Shown piece after piece: positions 18,520-27,106 of a DNA stretch of 64,000 nt. The position numbers and the translations under genes are program-made. This DNA is from Streptococcus infantis (GTDB taxonomy: Bacteria; Bacillota; Bacilli; Lactobacillales; Streptococcaceae). The notes beneath the pieces were generated by a model. It did no database searches. It was not told the DNA's origin and was given only the letters and a program-made list of their open reading frames with translations. Location: assembly GCF_000963255.1 (NCBI RefSeq), contig NZ_JYOV01000022.1, positions 124,001 through 188,000 of the forward strand, in the 5' to 3' direction. Within the stretch, counting starts at the first letter, position 1. The number at the start of each line of letters is the position of its first letter.

Positions 18520-18599
18520 ATTCACAAGAAGACTTTGATACAGTGACTCATTGGACTGTTGTCAAAAAATTTGATTTCTCAATTTCCTGTCCTAAATTC

Positions 18600-19342
18600 C
18601 TAATTTCCCCAAGCAATTAAGAAATACAAGAGACTTGAACCAAACATATCTGCAAGAGCATGCATGATAAAGAATGGGAGTAAATTCTTGACCACATACT
18701 TGTACAAGAAATAATAAAAGAGACCATAAACAAGCTCAATAACCAAGGCCCAGAGTAAGCCTTGATAGGTATGGAAAGAAATTCGTATAATTACAGAATA
18801 TACTAGAACCAGCTACTGATGCTTTTCTTTTACTGAAGTCAGCAATCCCAAGAAGAAAAATTCTTCATAAAAACCATTTAGAAGAGCATAACCAATGGCC
18901 ATTGGCGTCAAAACCATAAATTTTCGAATGATTTCATGGGATCAATAAAAGGGATCAACTGAGGTTTAAATCATTGTACTCACCACTAAGGGTTGTTGCA
19001 ATATCACCAAATATCCCAACTACAGCAAAGATAAGGGGTACCCAAATTAAAACAGACCAGCTCCAGCGTATAGGTCTTGTTTAAAATCATAATTTCGAAT
19101 CAAGAGATAAAGGAAAGTAATCCCTAACATCATCAATTGAAAAGTAAAATTACTAGAATAAGCTGCCCTATCACTACTACATTTGTCCTAGTTTCAGCAA
19201 AGTTAGTAAGAGTTGAAGATGATAAACTTGCCATAAATTGTTGGGTAGAACGAATGATAAACTCTCCAAACATTAAAACAGTCACGATAAAAATATCAAA
19301 CCATTTTAAGGGGCTTAAAGACTTAGAGCGATGTAAACACAA
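18600..19342 (-). pseudogene. Decayed CPBP (CAAX/Abi-type) intramembrane protease gene
   Basis: Conceptual translation of the minus strand gives pieces of one CPBP-family membrane protease in shifting frames. The N-terminus starts with WFDIFIVTVLMFGEFIIRS and stops at 19133. Next comes LMMLGITFLYLLIRNYDF, then VPLIFAVVGIFGDIATTLSGEYND. The catalytic segment GFYEEFFFLGLLTS follows, then FHTYQG, and the last stretch ends HALADMFGSSLLYFLIAWGN with a stop at 18600-18602. The family motifs EExxx, FxxxH-type His and the terminal HxxxD are all recognisable, but at least three frameshifts and internal stops separate them. An intact homologue would act in bacteriocin self-immunity or envelope processing. 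Confidence 0.85.
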
Positions 19343-19376
19343 AAAACAGTCCTTGTAAAAAGACTGTTCTAGTAAA

Positions 19377-20289
19377 TTACACTGAGTGCTGTTTCTTTTC
19401 TAGCATTAAATCCTTTAATGAAATAATGGTTACAGCTAATAAAATCATAGCCATTCCAATAAAGTCTATAGGATAGAAAATATCTCCCATAATCATGAAG
19501 GCAAAAAAAACTGCTGAAATAGGCTCAATAGAGGCCAAGAGGCTAGACTTGACTGGGCCAATCATACTAGCTCCCTTAAGAAAGGCTGTATAGGCAAAGA
19601 CCGTTCCGATAAGGATGATTCCTGCAAATGCAAGAAAGATATCAAAAGAAAAGGGAATACTAGCTCCAATAATCCCCGTAAAAGGTACTGCTAGTATACC
19701 TGAGATGGTCATTCCAACACCAATAACCAACATGCTCCCCCATTTTTGAATCAATTTTATGGGTAAAATGATATAAAGAGCATAGGTCAGGGCTGAGAAC
19801 AAGCCACAGAAGAGACCCGCTGGTGTCATAGAAAGCTGATCCAACTGTCCATGAGTCGCGATGAGAAAGGTACCACCTATAGCTAAAAACATAGAGATGA
19901 TTTCCGAAAGCGTCGGAGTAACCTTATCCTTGATACAAGTGTAAGCAAGAATTCCAACTGGACAGACATACTGGAGGACTGTCGCTGTCCCAGCATTTGT
20001 CTCCTGAATAGCCGATAGATAAGCTAATTGATTCAGAAAAAGACCAAATAAAGAAAATAACAAGAGAGAAAACAGACTTGATTTATCCTTCAGAAAGGCC
20101 ATAAATTTATCCCTCGATTTAGTATAGTCCAGAAGAAGCAAGAGTAATCCAGCAATTATCAAACGGATATTTGGTCAGGACAAGAGCAGAAATCCCATGA
20201 GCCATCAAGTACTGACCACTGGTGCCAGACAAGCCCCAGGCAATACCTGCAATCACTGTAAAAAGAGTTCCTTTTAAAGCTTTTGACAT
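19377..20289 (-). pseudogene. EamA/DMT-family transporter with a single-base frameshift
   Basis: Start at 20289 gives MSKALKGTLFTVIAGIAWGL and runs to ISALVLT, then the frame shifts and the remaining 261 residues (LIIAGLLLLLLDYTK onwards to the stop at 19377) continue in another frame. An extra A in a run of three (20170-20172) explains it; two As there would read LTNIRLIIAG, the usual sequence. Total length minus one base is 304 codons, normal for a ten-helix DMT exporter. It is either a young pseudogene, a phase-variable homopolymer or a sequencing error. It lies 8 bp below the serine hydrolase gene. Confidence 0.8.
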
Positions 20290-20297
20290 ACTTCCCC

Positions 20298-21230
20298 CTA
20301 GTCTCTATCTCGAATCAAGTCCATGACCTGATTACGATCTAATATCCACTGAGCACGCTCATCTTTTTCATAGGTTCGGTTAGATAGAAAAATTGCCGCC
20401 TCTTGCTTCTTACGATTCCACATGATAAAGGTCCCAGTATAGCCTGTATGGTCCAGCCAGTCACCTTCAAGATTCCAGGCCAATGAGCGTTCTCTATCAT
20501 CTAGGTCTGAAAAATTCTGTGTTAACTCTTCTGCAAATGAATCTTTTAAATAGTGCTCCAAAAAGATCTTCAAATCATGAACTGTTGAAAACAAACCTGC
20601 ACTACCTGCATGTTTCCCAAGCAAACGAGCCTTGGGATCATGAACGACTCCTGCTTTCTGTCCACGAATCGTTGGAACAGCACTGGGAACTGGTCCAAAT
20701 CGAGTTTCTCCCATCTTCCATGGATCCAAAACTTGCTCCTGTAAAATCTGATCCAAGTCCTTTTCAAAATAAGATTCTAAAAGAAAACCTAGTAAGAGAA
20801 AGTGCACATCTGAGTATAGAAAGGCTCTCTTCTCTCGGCGATTCAGATGAAACATAGCTTCTCTTAACTGATCTGCTGAAAGCTGATCTCTATTAGGAAT
20901 AAAAGGATCTAAATCCGTTGCATGCGTTAGGAGTTGTCGAATGGTGATGTCTGGGTAATCCACTTCTGGAAGATAGTCTCTTATGGAGTTATCAAGCTCA
21001 ATCTTACCTTCCTTCCACAAAAAGGTTAAGACCGTTCCTACTCCAACGACCTTGCTCACACTTGCCAAATCATAGACCAAGCCCTCACGAGTCTGCTCAC
21101 CAGTTTCTGGATTTGCTTCTCCTAGATACCAGTCAGACCAAACGCCATCCTGATAATACGCAAAAGAGGCACCAGGATAAATCCCTGCCTCAATTTGTTG
21201 CTCTATTTTTTGAATGATTTTTTGTTTCAT
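20298..21230 (-). CDS. Beta-lactamase-fold serine hydrolase
   Basis: 310 aa with no signal peptide or membrane anchor, so probably cytoplasmic. Class C-like active-site motifs are in order: SVSK (Ser-x-x-Lys, near residue 57), YSD in the place of YxN (near 139) and HTGYTG as the KTG-box equivalent (near 257). Streptococcal relatives are annotated as serine hydrolases or esterases and are not proven penicillin targets. The start overlaps the cppA stop (ATGA), so the two genes are coupled, with the damaged transporter gene as a third member. Confidence 0.85.
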   Translation of the reverse strand: MKQKIIQKIEQQIEAGIYPGASFAYYQDGVWSDWYLGEANPETGEQTREGLVYDLASVSKVVGVGTVLTFLWKEGKIELDNSIRDYLPEVDYPDITIRQLLTHATDLDPFIPNRDQLSADQLREAMFHLNRREKRAFLYSDVHFLLLGFLLESYFEKDLDQILQEQVLDPWKMGETRFGPVPSAVPTIRGQKAGVVHDPKARLLGKHAGSAGLFSTVHDLKIFLEHYLKDSFAEELTQNFSDLDDRERSLAWNLEGDWLDHTGYTGTFIMWNRKKQEAAIFLSNRTYEKDERAQWILDRNQVMDLIRDRD

Positions 21231-21952
21231 ACTGCTTCAAACCACAATTCAATATTGTTGGTATCCTTAGTTAGGAAAAACTTCTCAGATTTTGGAATAA
21301 AGTAACCAACTTCTTCAAATCTCTGACGCAATACAGGCAAATCCAAATTCTCTACTTGAAATTTTAACATGGACAAGTCCCATGTTATATTATTTTCAAC
21401 CAGTAAATCGCTCCCTTGAGCTTGATTAAAAGCTAGTCGATTTTCGATTTCTTTTTTATCAAGTAGGCTTGATGTCTCATCTGGTAAGTTAATTTCCACC
21501 GAGATTTCAAAGGCTGTCAAATATCTCAGTTTCTCATCTTTTGAAAAAGTGACTTCTTCCTCAACTTTTTTCAAATCCTTGATATCATCTTCGGCATGAA
21601 TAAGAATACAATCCCCTTCTGGAGAAAGAACCTCAAAAGCATATCCCTTAGCTCCCTTATAGAGTTGAGGGATTTTTTCCATTCTAGCTAGTAGCGCTTC
21701 AATCTCAGATGGCTTCTCTACCTTTACAAGTAACCTAGCTAATTTTTTAATCCCTTCAACCTTACGGCTCCTCATACTTGGTGACTCTTCTAAAACTAAC
21801 TTTTCAATGCCTGACTGGTCTCCAAGTGATAGGAATGCAGACTCTTCAAGCAAGGGTTTCATCCCCAAAGTCTCAATATAAAACAACTCATTTAAATTTC
21901 TATTATTTACCTTTAGCGTCGGGATCATACGCTTTATTTGATTTACAATCAT
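21227..21952 (-). CDS. cppA: CppA family protein (putative C3-degrading proteinase)
   Basis: 241 aa from the ATG at 21952, with GGAGG directly upstream; the codons before that ATG are the ribosome binding site itself. The sequence MIVNQIKRMIPTLKVNNRNLNE and the later FFIPKSEKF-type block identify CppA, a streptococcal family reported to degrade complement C3 in pneumococcus. It has two VOC/glyoxalase-like repeats (FYIETLGMKPLLEE near residue 24) and no signal peptide, which sits poorly with an extracellular protease role; the catalytic residues are unknown. Confidence 0.88.
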   Translation of the reverse strand: MIVNQIKRMIPTLKVNNRNLNELFYIETLGMKPLLEESAFLSLGDQSGIEKLVLEESPSMRSRKVEGIKKLARLLVKVEKPSEIEALLARMEKIPQLYKGAKGYAFEVLSPEGDCILIHAEDDIKDLKKVEEEVTFSKDEKLRYLTAFEISVEINLPDETSSLLDKKEIENRLAFNQAQGSDLLVENNITWDLSMLKFQVENLDLPVLRQRFEEVGYFIPKSEKFFLTKDTNNIELWFEAV

Positions 21953-22048
21953 AAATTCCTCCAACACTTTTTATTTTAAAGGATTTTATCTTTTTTTACA
22001 AGTTATTCAATAAAAAACTTTAACTATATTAACTCTTTAAATTAAATT

Positions 22049-22081
22049 CCCCCTTCTGTTTGTAGAAGGGGGCTTGATTGT
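22049..22081. terminator. Terminator between cppA region and the EEP-family gene
   Basis: A 9-bp stem CCCCCTTCT / AGAAGGGGG with a 6-base loop. T-rich sequence lies on both sides. Read leftwards it would end the 22101-22919 gene. Confidence 0.7.
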
Positions 22082-22100
22082 TTTTACTAAAATACCTGAT

Positions 22101-22919
22101 TTAGTCTTTCCAAGATAGTGTTGCTTGTAGACCGTAATGATCACTAACTTGTGGACTGTTTTTACCATCAAAGACTACGTGAAGTTTTTCTACCTGCACA
22201 TCCTCTGTTGTAAAGATATAATCAATTCGAAGAGGTTCGCTGTTCCCCTTCCAACCATCAATTTCAGGCGGAACAGTGTAACTACCACTTCTTTCTTTTG
22301 CAACTTCAAATGCATCTTGTAAGTTTAGTGGACTAGCTAAAATAGCTTGGTAACCCTCTTGGCCTGCAGGATTATTAAAATCACCTGCTAGCAAGAGTGG
22401 CTTGTTCAATTCTTTCAGAACTGCTTCAAAGCGCGCCCATTCCTCTTGGAAGCCTTTATCCCACCAAGAGAGATGGACACTCGCAACTGCAAGTTCTTTA
22501 CCTTCAACTACTGTCTCTGCTAGAGCAACTCGACGAGTGTGGTAATCTGTCGGATCATCTACATCTGAAACCAAAATTTCACGCGCTTCAATTGGTGTTT
22601 TAGATAGAATTGCAACACCTTCATGGTAACGATCATAACCGATATGGTTATAGGCCCAAGTCCAATAATAGTTTTGACCTTGCTCAGCCAACTTCTCTAC
22701 CAAAAGTCGCACATAGTGGTCTTGATGAATCGGCTCAGCAGATGGTAATGGCTGATAAAGTACACCAGCTTCTACTTGCGCTGAAGTAATTTCCTGGTTA
22801 ATTTCTTGAAAACAAATCAAATCATAACCATTTTCAAGTATATCTTGAAGTAAAAGTTGAAACTTTTGTTCAGGATCTTTTTCCATCCAACTATGGGTAT
22901 TGAGTGTTAAAAACTTCAT
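22101..22919 (-). CDS. Endonuclease/exonuclease/phosphatase (EEP) family protein
   Basis: 272 aa, soluble. EEP-fold metal and catalytic motifs are ordered as expected: NTHSW at the start, FQEIN (metal Glu, near residue 39), DRYHEGVAILSK, GDFNNP (near 179) and the closing SDHYGL (His, near 263). Members hydrolyse phosphodiesters in nucleic acids, sphingomyelin-type lipids or inositol phosphates; the substrate cannot be told, and the lack of a signal peptide argues against a secreted sphingomyelinase. It lies 52 bp downstream of ptsG, beyond a terminator. Confidence 0.85.
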   Translation of the reverse strand: MKFLTLNTHSWMEKDPEQKFQLLLQDILENGYDLICFQEINQEITSAQVEAGVLYQPLPSAEPIHQDHYVRLLVEKLAEQGQNYYWTWAYNHIGYDRYHEGVAILSKTPIEAREILVSDVDDPTDYHTRRVALAETVVEGKELAVASVHLSWWDKGFQEEWARFEAVLKELNKPLLLAGDFNNPAGQEGYQAILASPLNLQDAFEVAKERSGSYTVPPEIDGWKGNSEPLRIDYIFTTEDVQVEKLHVVFDGKNSPQVSDHYGLQATLSWKD

Positions 22920-22931
22920 GCTTTTCTCCTA

Positions 22932-22964
22932 TTAAACAAGAGGTTGGAAACAGCTTCCAACCTC
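22932..22964 (-). terminator. Terminator of ptsG
   Basis: On the minus strand a 10-bp stem GAGGTTGGAA / TTCCAACCTC is followed by TTGTTTAAT, directly before the ribosome binding site of the next gene, so partial readthrough is possible. Confidence 0.6.
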
Positions 22965-22971
22965 CTAAATA

Positions 22972-25158
22972 TTACAATTCTACTTTTGCAACTGCTGTTT
23001 TAGCAGCAAGAGAACCTGTTTGTTCTAATTTAACTGATTTGATCGCATCACCATTTGTGAAGACAACTACAGTTGTGGTTTCACGACCAGCTTCACGGAT
23101 AGCACCCAAGTCAGCTGTGACAAGAAGATCACCAGCTGCAACCTGTTGTCCTTCAGTAACACGAACTGTAAATGGTTTACCTTCAAGACTGACTGTGTCT
23201 AAACCAATGTGAACAAGTACTTCAAGGCCTGCTTCAGTCACAAGACCAAGAGCGTGTTTAGTTGGGAAGATGCTTGATACAGTACCTGATACTGGAGATA
23301 CAATGTTTCCGTTTGCTGGTTCCACTGCAAATCCATCACCCATCATTTTTTGTGCGAATACAGGATCCTTAACTTGATCCAATTCAATCACTTGACCGTC
23401 AGCAACTGAGTATACTTCTTCAGTCACACCTTTGTATACAACAGCATCTTGTTGAGCTGCTGCCATTTGACTTGGAAGAGTTTCAGGAATCACTTCACCT
23501 GAGTCAAGAAGGTCTTGGATATCTGATTTCAAAACGTCAGCTTTAGGTCCGTAGATAGCTTGGACACCTTGTCCTTTCATGACAAGTCCCATAGCTCCTT
23601 CAGCTTTCCATTGTTCCTCTGTTCCAACTTTTTCAGCGTCTTTTACAGTAACACGAAGGCGAGTCATACATGCGTCCACATCAACGATGTTAGCACGTCC
23701 ACCAAGAAGGTTAATGATGTTAACAGCTTGAGAAGCTTCTGCAACTTTTGACTCACCAGAAGCAGCAGATTCTGATGAACCTTCAGCAGTTTCGTAGTTT
23801 CCGTTACGTCCTGGAGTAGCATAGTTGAATTTTTGAATCATGAAGTTGGCGATAAAGTACATGATAACTGCAAATAGTGCTGTTACCCAGATAAAGTTAA
23901 TGATATCCATACCAAGACCAGCATTGATAGCTAGTGGAGTACGAGTCAAGAACTCAATTGAACCGAATGAGTGCACACGAAGGTGAACAATATCAGCCAT
24001 AGCAAAGGCAGCACCTTGAACAACAGAGTAGACAAGGTAAAGAGGTGTTGCAACGAACATGAACATATATTCAATTGGCTCAGTAACACCAGTCAAGAAA
24101 GTTGCAAGAGCTGTCGCAATCATCATACCTTTGTATTGGTGTTTCTTGTCTGCTTCAACATTACGGTAAATAGCAGCAGCCACACCCATCAAAATACCGA
24201 ATGAACCAATCATTTGTCCAACTTTGAAACGAGCTGGATGAACTGTATCTAGCAATGTTTGGTATTGACTAGCATCAGTACCTTTAAGGTTTACAAGGTC
24301 TGTTACCCATGCAAGCCAAAGTGGATCTTGTCCAAATACTTGAGTGCCTTTTGCTGCACCAGTTAAAATATCGTAAGTACCACCAAGAGCTGTATAGTTC
24401 ATTGGGATAGTCAACATATGGTGAAGACCAAATGGCAAGAGCAAGCGTTCCAAAGTACCATACAAGAATGGTGCAAGAACTGGTGCTGTTTCTTGTGAAT
24501 TAGCAATCCAGATACCGAAGTTGTTGATACCTGTTTGAACAACTGGCCAGAAAGCTGAAAGAAGAATTGCAGCGATTGCTGAGCGAAGAATAACTACAAA
24601 TGGTACAAAACGTTTCCCGTTAAAGAATGAAAGGGCATCAGGAAGTTTACGGAAATTATAGTATTTGTTAAATGCAGTCGCTCCAACAAAACCGGAGATA
24701 ATCCCTACAAATACCCCCATGTTAAGGGCTGGTGACTCAAGTACACTAATGAAGTAATCAGCAACCTTGATAGATCCACCAAAGATTGTTGAAACCATAG
24801 CGTTAGGATCTTTCAACATATCCCCTGATACACCGAAGATTGTACCAGTGATACGGTTAATAAGGATAAATGCAAGACCTGCCGCAAAAGCACCACCAGC
24901 ACGTTCTTTAGCCCAACTTCCTCCAATAGCGAGGGCAAACAAAATATGAAGGTTACCGATAACTCCCCAACCAATTTGCTCTAGTACGCCACCAGTAATA
25001 ACTAGGGGAGCAAGGTTTGGGTCAATCATTGCAAGTGACTTACCGATTGAAATCATCAATCCAGCCGCTGGCATAACAGCGATAACCACCATTAGAGCCT
25101 TACCGAATTTCTGCCAAAATTCGAAAGACAAGACATTTTTGAATGTATCTTTCATCAT
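22972..25158 (-). CDS. ptsG: Glucose-type PTS transporter EIICBA (PtsG)
   Basis: 728 aa with all three domains fused. The EIIC membrane domain fills about residues 10-430 (start AGLMISIGKSLAM; conserved GVTEPIEYMFMFV near 360). EIIB follows a Ser/Ala/Glu-rich linker, with its phosphorylated Cys in DACMTRLRV near residue 500. EIIA is C-terminal, with its active His in VLVHIGLDTVSL near 640. It takes up and phosphorylates glucose (glucosamine and mannose analogues are possible). A cre-like palindrome at the promoter suggests CcpA control. It is monocistronic. Confidence 0.93.
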   Translation of the reverse strand: MMKDTFKNVLSFEFWQKFGKALMVVIAVMPAAGLMISIGKSLAMIDPNLAPLVITGGVLEQIGWGVIGNLHILFALAIGGSWAKERAGGAFAAGLAFILINRITGTIFGVSGDMLKDPNAMVSTIFGGSIKVADYFISVLESPALNMGVFVGIISGFVGATAFNKYYNFRKLPDALSFFNGKRFVPFVVILRSAIAAILLSAFWPVVQTGINNFGIWIANSQETAPVLAPFLYGTLERLLLPFGLHHMLTIPMNYTALGGTYDILTGAAKGTQVFGQDPLWLAWVTDLVNLKGTDASQYQTLLDTVHPARFKVGQMIGSFGILMGVAAAIYRNVEADKKHQYKGMMIATALATFLTGVTEPIEYMFMFVATPLYLVYSVVQGAAFAMADIVHLRVHSFGSIEFLTRTPLAINAGLGMDIINFIWVTALFAVIMYFIANFMIQKFNYATPGRNGNYETAEGSSESAASGESKVAEASQAVNIINLLGGRANIVDVDACMTRLRVTVKDAEKVGTEEQWKAEGAMGLVMKGQGVQAIYGPKADVLKSDIQDLLDSGEVIPETLPSQMAAAQQDAVVYKGVTEEVYSVADGQVIELDQVKDPVFAQKMMGDGFAVEPANGNIVSPVSGTVSSIFPTKHALGLVTEAGLEVLVHIGLDTVSLEGKPFTVRVTEGQQVAAGDLLVTADLGAIREAGRETTTVVVFTNGDAIKSVKLEQTGSLAAKTAVAKVEL

Positions 25159-25182
25159 TCAAATCTCCTTTATATTTATTCG

Positions 25183-25251
25183 GCAAACGTTTTACGAAAA
25201 CGTTTGCGCTTGTTTATGATTTAATTCTACCACTTTTTATTTTTTTGTAAA
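25183..25251 (-). promoter_or_regulatory. ptsG promoter with a perfect 25-bp palindrome (cre-like)
   Basis: On the minus strand TTTACA (25246-25251) and TAGAAT (25224-25229) are 16 bp apart, with TG one base before the -10 box. At 25183-25207 an 11-bp perfect inverted repeat surrounds a 3-base centre; each arm contains AAACGTTT, the core of a cre site, with centres 13 bp apart. It lies just past the expected transcription start, as an operator would. Confidence 0.65.
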
Positions 25252-25343
25252 GGCTTTTATAAAAAAATTTTGACTTTTTCTTTCGTTTCACTTTCTAGGC
25301 ACGCTCTCTCTTACTGACCTTTTTTGAGTTTGTAGGGCTTTTC

Positions 25344-25362
25344 TGATATAATATTAGCTATG
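25344..25362 (+). promoter_or_regulatory. Extended -10 promoter implying a leaderless mnmL mRNA
   Basis: TG at 25344-25345, then TATAAT at 25347-25352. The mnmL ATG at 25360 is 7 nt past the -10 box, the position where transcription normally starts, and no ribosome binding site fits between. Confidence 0.6.
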
Positions 25363-26307
25363 AAATCCTATAATACCTTGAATGATTACTATCGAAATTT
25401 ATTCGGAGAAAAAACTTTTAAAGTTCCTATTGATGCTGGCTTTGACTGTCCAAACCGTGATGGAACTGTAGCACATGGGGGCTGTACTTTTTGTACGGTT
25501 TCTGGTTCTGGAGATGCAATCGTTGCACCTGATGCTCCTATCCGTGAGCAATTCTATAAAGAAATTGACTTTATGCATCGTAAATGGCCTGAAGTTAAAA
25601 AATATTTGGTTTACTTCCAAAATTTTACCAATACCCATGAAAAACTTGAAGTGATTCGCGAACGCTATGAACAAGCTATCAACGAACCTGGGGTTGTCGG
25701 TATCAATATCGGTACTCGACCAGATTGCCTTCCTGATGAAACAATTGAATACTTGGCAGAATTATCAGAGCGAATGCATGTTACCGTAGAGTTAGGCTTA
25801 CAAACAACATATGAAGCCACTTCTGAATTGATTAACCGTGCTCACTCCTATGAACTCTATGTGGAGACAGTTAAACGCTTGAGGAAATATCCCAAGATTG
25901 AAATTGTTGCCCATTTGATTAATGGCTTGCCAGGGGAAACTCATGACATGATGGTGGAAAATGTTCGTCGCTGTGTGACGGATAATGATATTCAAGGGAT
26001 TAAACTTCACCTACTTCACCTCATGACCAATACTCGGATGCAACGTGATTATCATGAAGGTCGTTTGCAGCTTATGAGTCAGGATGAATATGTCAAGGTC
26101 ATCTGTGATCAGCTAGAAATCATTCCCAAACATATCGTTATCCATCGGATTACGGGTGATGCACCTAGAGATATGCTGATTGGTCCTATGTGGAGTCTCA
26201 ATAAATGGGAAGTTCTAAATAGCATTGAGGCTGAAATGAGACGTCGAGGTAGTGTTCAAGGATGCAAGGCTGTAAAACAGGAGTTTATGAATGAAAAAAC
26301 CACTTGA
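25360..26307 (+). CDS. Radical SAM protein, YtqA/YhcC family (MnmL-type tRNA modification enzyme)
   Basis: 315 aa. The family (TIGR01212) has its cluster Cys in an unusual CX11CX2C pattern (FDCPNRDG then GGCTFC, residues about 29-45), with the SAM site in GVVGINIGTRPDC and ELGLQT. B. subtilis YtqA (MnmL) acts in the Gram-positive route to mnm5s2U34 in tRNA wobble positions; the next gene is the partner methyltransferase MnmM, which supports the same role here. The two genes overlap by 17 bp. The start lies 7 nt past a -10 box, so the mRNA should be leaderless. Confidence 0.85.
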   Translation: MKSYNTLNDYYRNLFGEKTFKVPIDAGFDCPNRDGTVAHGGCTFCTVSGSGDAIVAPDAPIREQFYKEIDFMHRKWPEVKKYLVYFQNFTNTHEKLEVIRERYEQAINEPGVVGINIGTRPDCLPDETIEYLAELSERMHVTVELGLQTTYEATSELINRAHSYELYVETVKRLRKYPKIEIVAHLINGLPGETHDMMVENVRRCVTDNDIQGIKLHLLHLMTNTRMQRDYHEGRLQLMSQDEYVKVICDQLEIIPKHIVIHRITGDAPRDMLIGPMWSLNKWEVLNSIEAEMRRRGSVQGCKAVKQEFMNEKTT

Positions 26308-26848
26308 AATGGCACATGATTTTCTTGCCCAAGTCATCACAAAAGATGATGTTGTTGTAGATGCAACAATGGGAAATGGACATGATACACTTTTCCTTGC
26401 CAAATTAGCTAAAAAAGTCTACGCTTTTGATATACAAGAACAAGCTCTTGAAAAAACAAGTCAACGTCTACAAGAAGTCGGTTTGACCAATGTCGAGTTA
26501 CTTCTACAAGGTCATGAAACCGTAGATCAGTTTGTAACAGAGGTGAAAGCAGCTATCTTTAACCTAGGTTATCTTCCTTCTGCTGATAAGTCTATCATTA
26601 CGAAGCCTCAAACAACCATCGAGGCACTTGAAAAGCTCTGTCAGATGCTCGTTAAAGGTGGGCGAATAGCCATTATGATTTATTACGGGCATGAAGGCGG
26701 AGATATCGAACGGGATGCAGTCATGGATTTTGTCAGTCACTTACCACAACAAGAATATACTGCTACGATCTATCGCACTCTCAACCAGATCAACAATCCA
26801 CCATTTTTAGTCATGATTGAAAAATTAGAAAGGTATCGACATGGATAA
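26291..26848 (+). CDS. mnmM: MnmM-type tRNA methyltransferase (YtqB family)
   Basis: 185 aa, Rossmann-type SAM methyltransferase. The SAM loop is VVDATMGNGHDTLFLA (near residue 22), followed by the acidic AFDIQ motif; NLGYLPSADK (near 93) takes the place of the NPPY-type catalytic motif and is specific to this family. B. subtilis YtqB methylates the nm5U34 wobble base to mnm5U in tRNA. It overlaps the upstream radical SAM gene by 17 bp and the next small gene by 8 bp, so the operon is tightly coupled. Confidence 0.87.
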   Translation: MKKPLEMAHDFLAQVITKDDVVVDATMGNGHDTLFLAKLAKKVYAFDIQEQALEKTSQRLQEVGLTNVELLLQGHETVDQFVTEVKAAIFNLGYLPSADKSIITKPQTTIEALEKLCQMLVKGGRIAIMIYYGHEGGDIERDAVMDFVSHLPQQEYTATIYRTLNQINNPPFLVMIEKLERYRHG

Positions 26849-27095
26849 ACAATACCTACGAGACAAAATAGAAGCTCTTCGCCACAACTTTGTCGAATCA
26901 ACCCAACATGAACGGGCAGTTGGTATGTTAGATGAAGTTCATATGAGTAAGAAGATGTTGAAAATCAAGAAAAAAATGATTTCACTTGAAATGGAGCGTT
27001 GTCAGAAGAAAATCGAGCATAAGGACTGCTCGAAGATTGATCAAAAAATCCAAGAACAAAAGGAACTTTTTGAAGCTTGTCGCAAACAAAAATAA
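26841..27095 (+). CDS. Small basic helical protein of the mnmLM operon, unknown function
   Basis: 84 aa, strongly charged and probably a coiled coil (KKMLKIKKKMISLEMERCQKK). It has three Cys (residues about 57, 63 and 79) and no membrane segment. The ATG lies inside the end of mnmM (8-bp overlap), a sign of co-translation. I do not recognise a family. The position between a tRNA-modifying pair and an antiporter gives no firm clue; a link with tRNA or ribosome binding is only suggested by its basic charge. Confidence 0.7.
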   Translation: MDKQYLRDKIEALRHNFVESTQHERAVGMLDEVHMSKKMLKIKKKMISLEMERCQKKIEHKDCSKIDQKIQEQKELFEACRKQK

Positions 27096-27106
27096 GGAGG
27101 TAGAAG

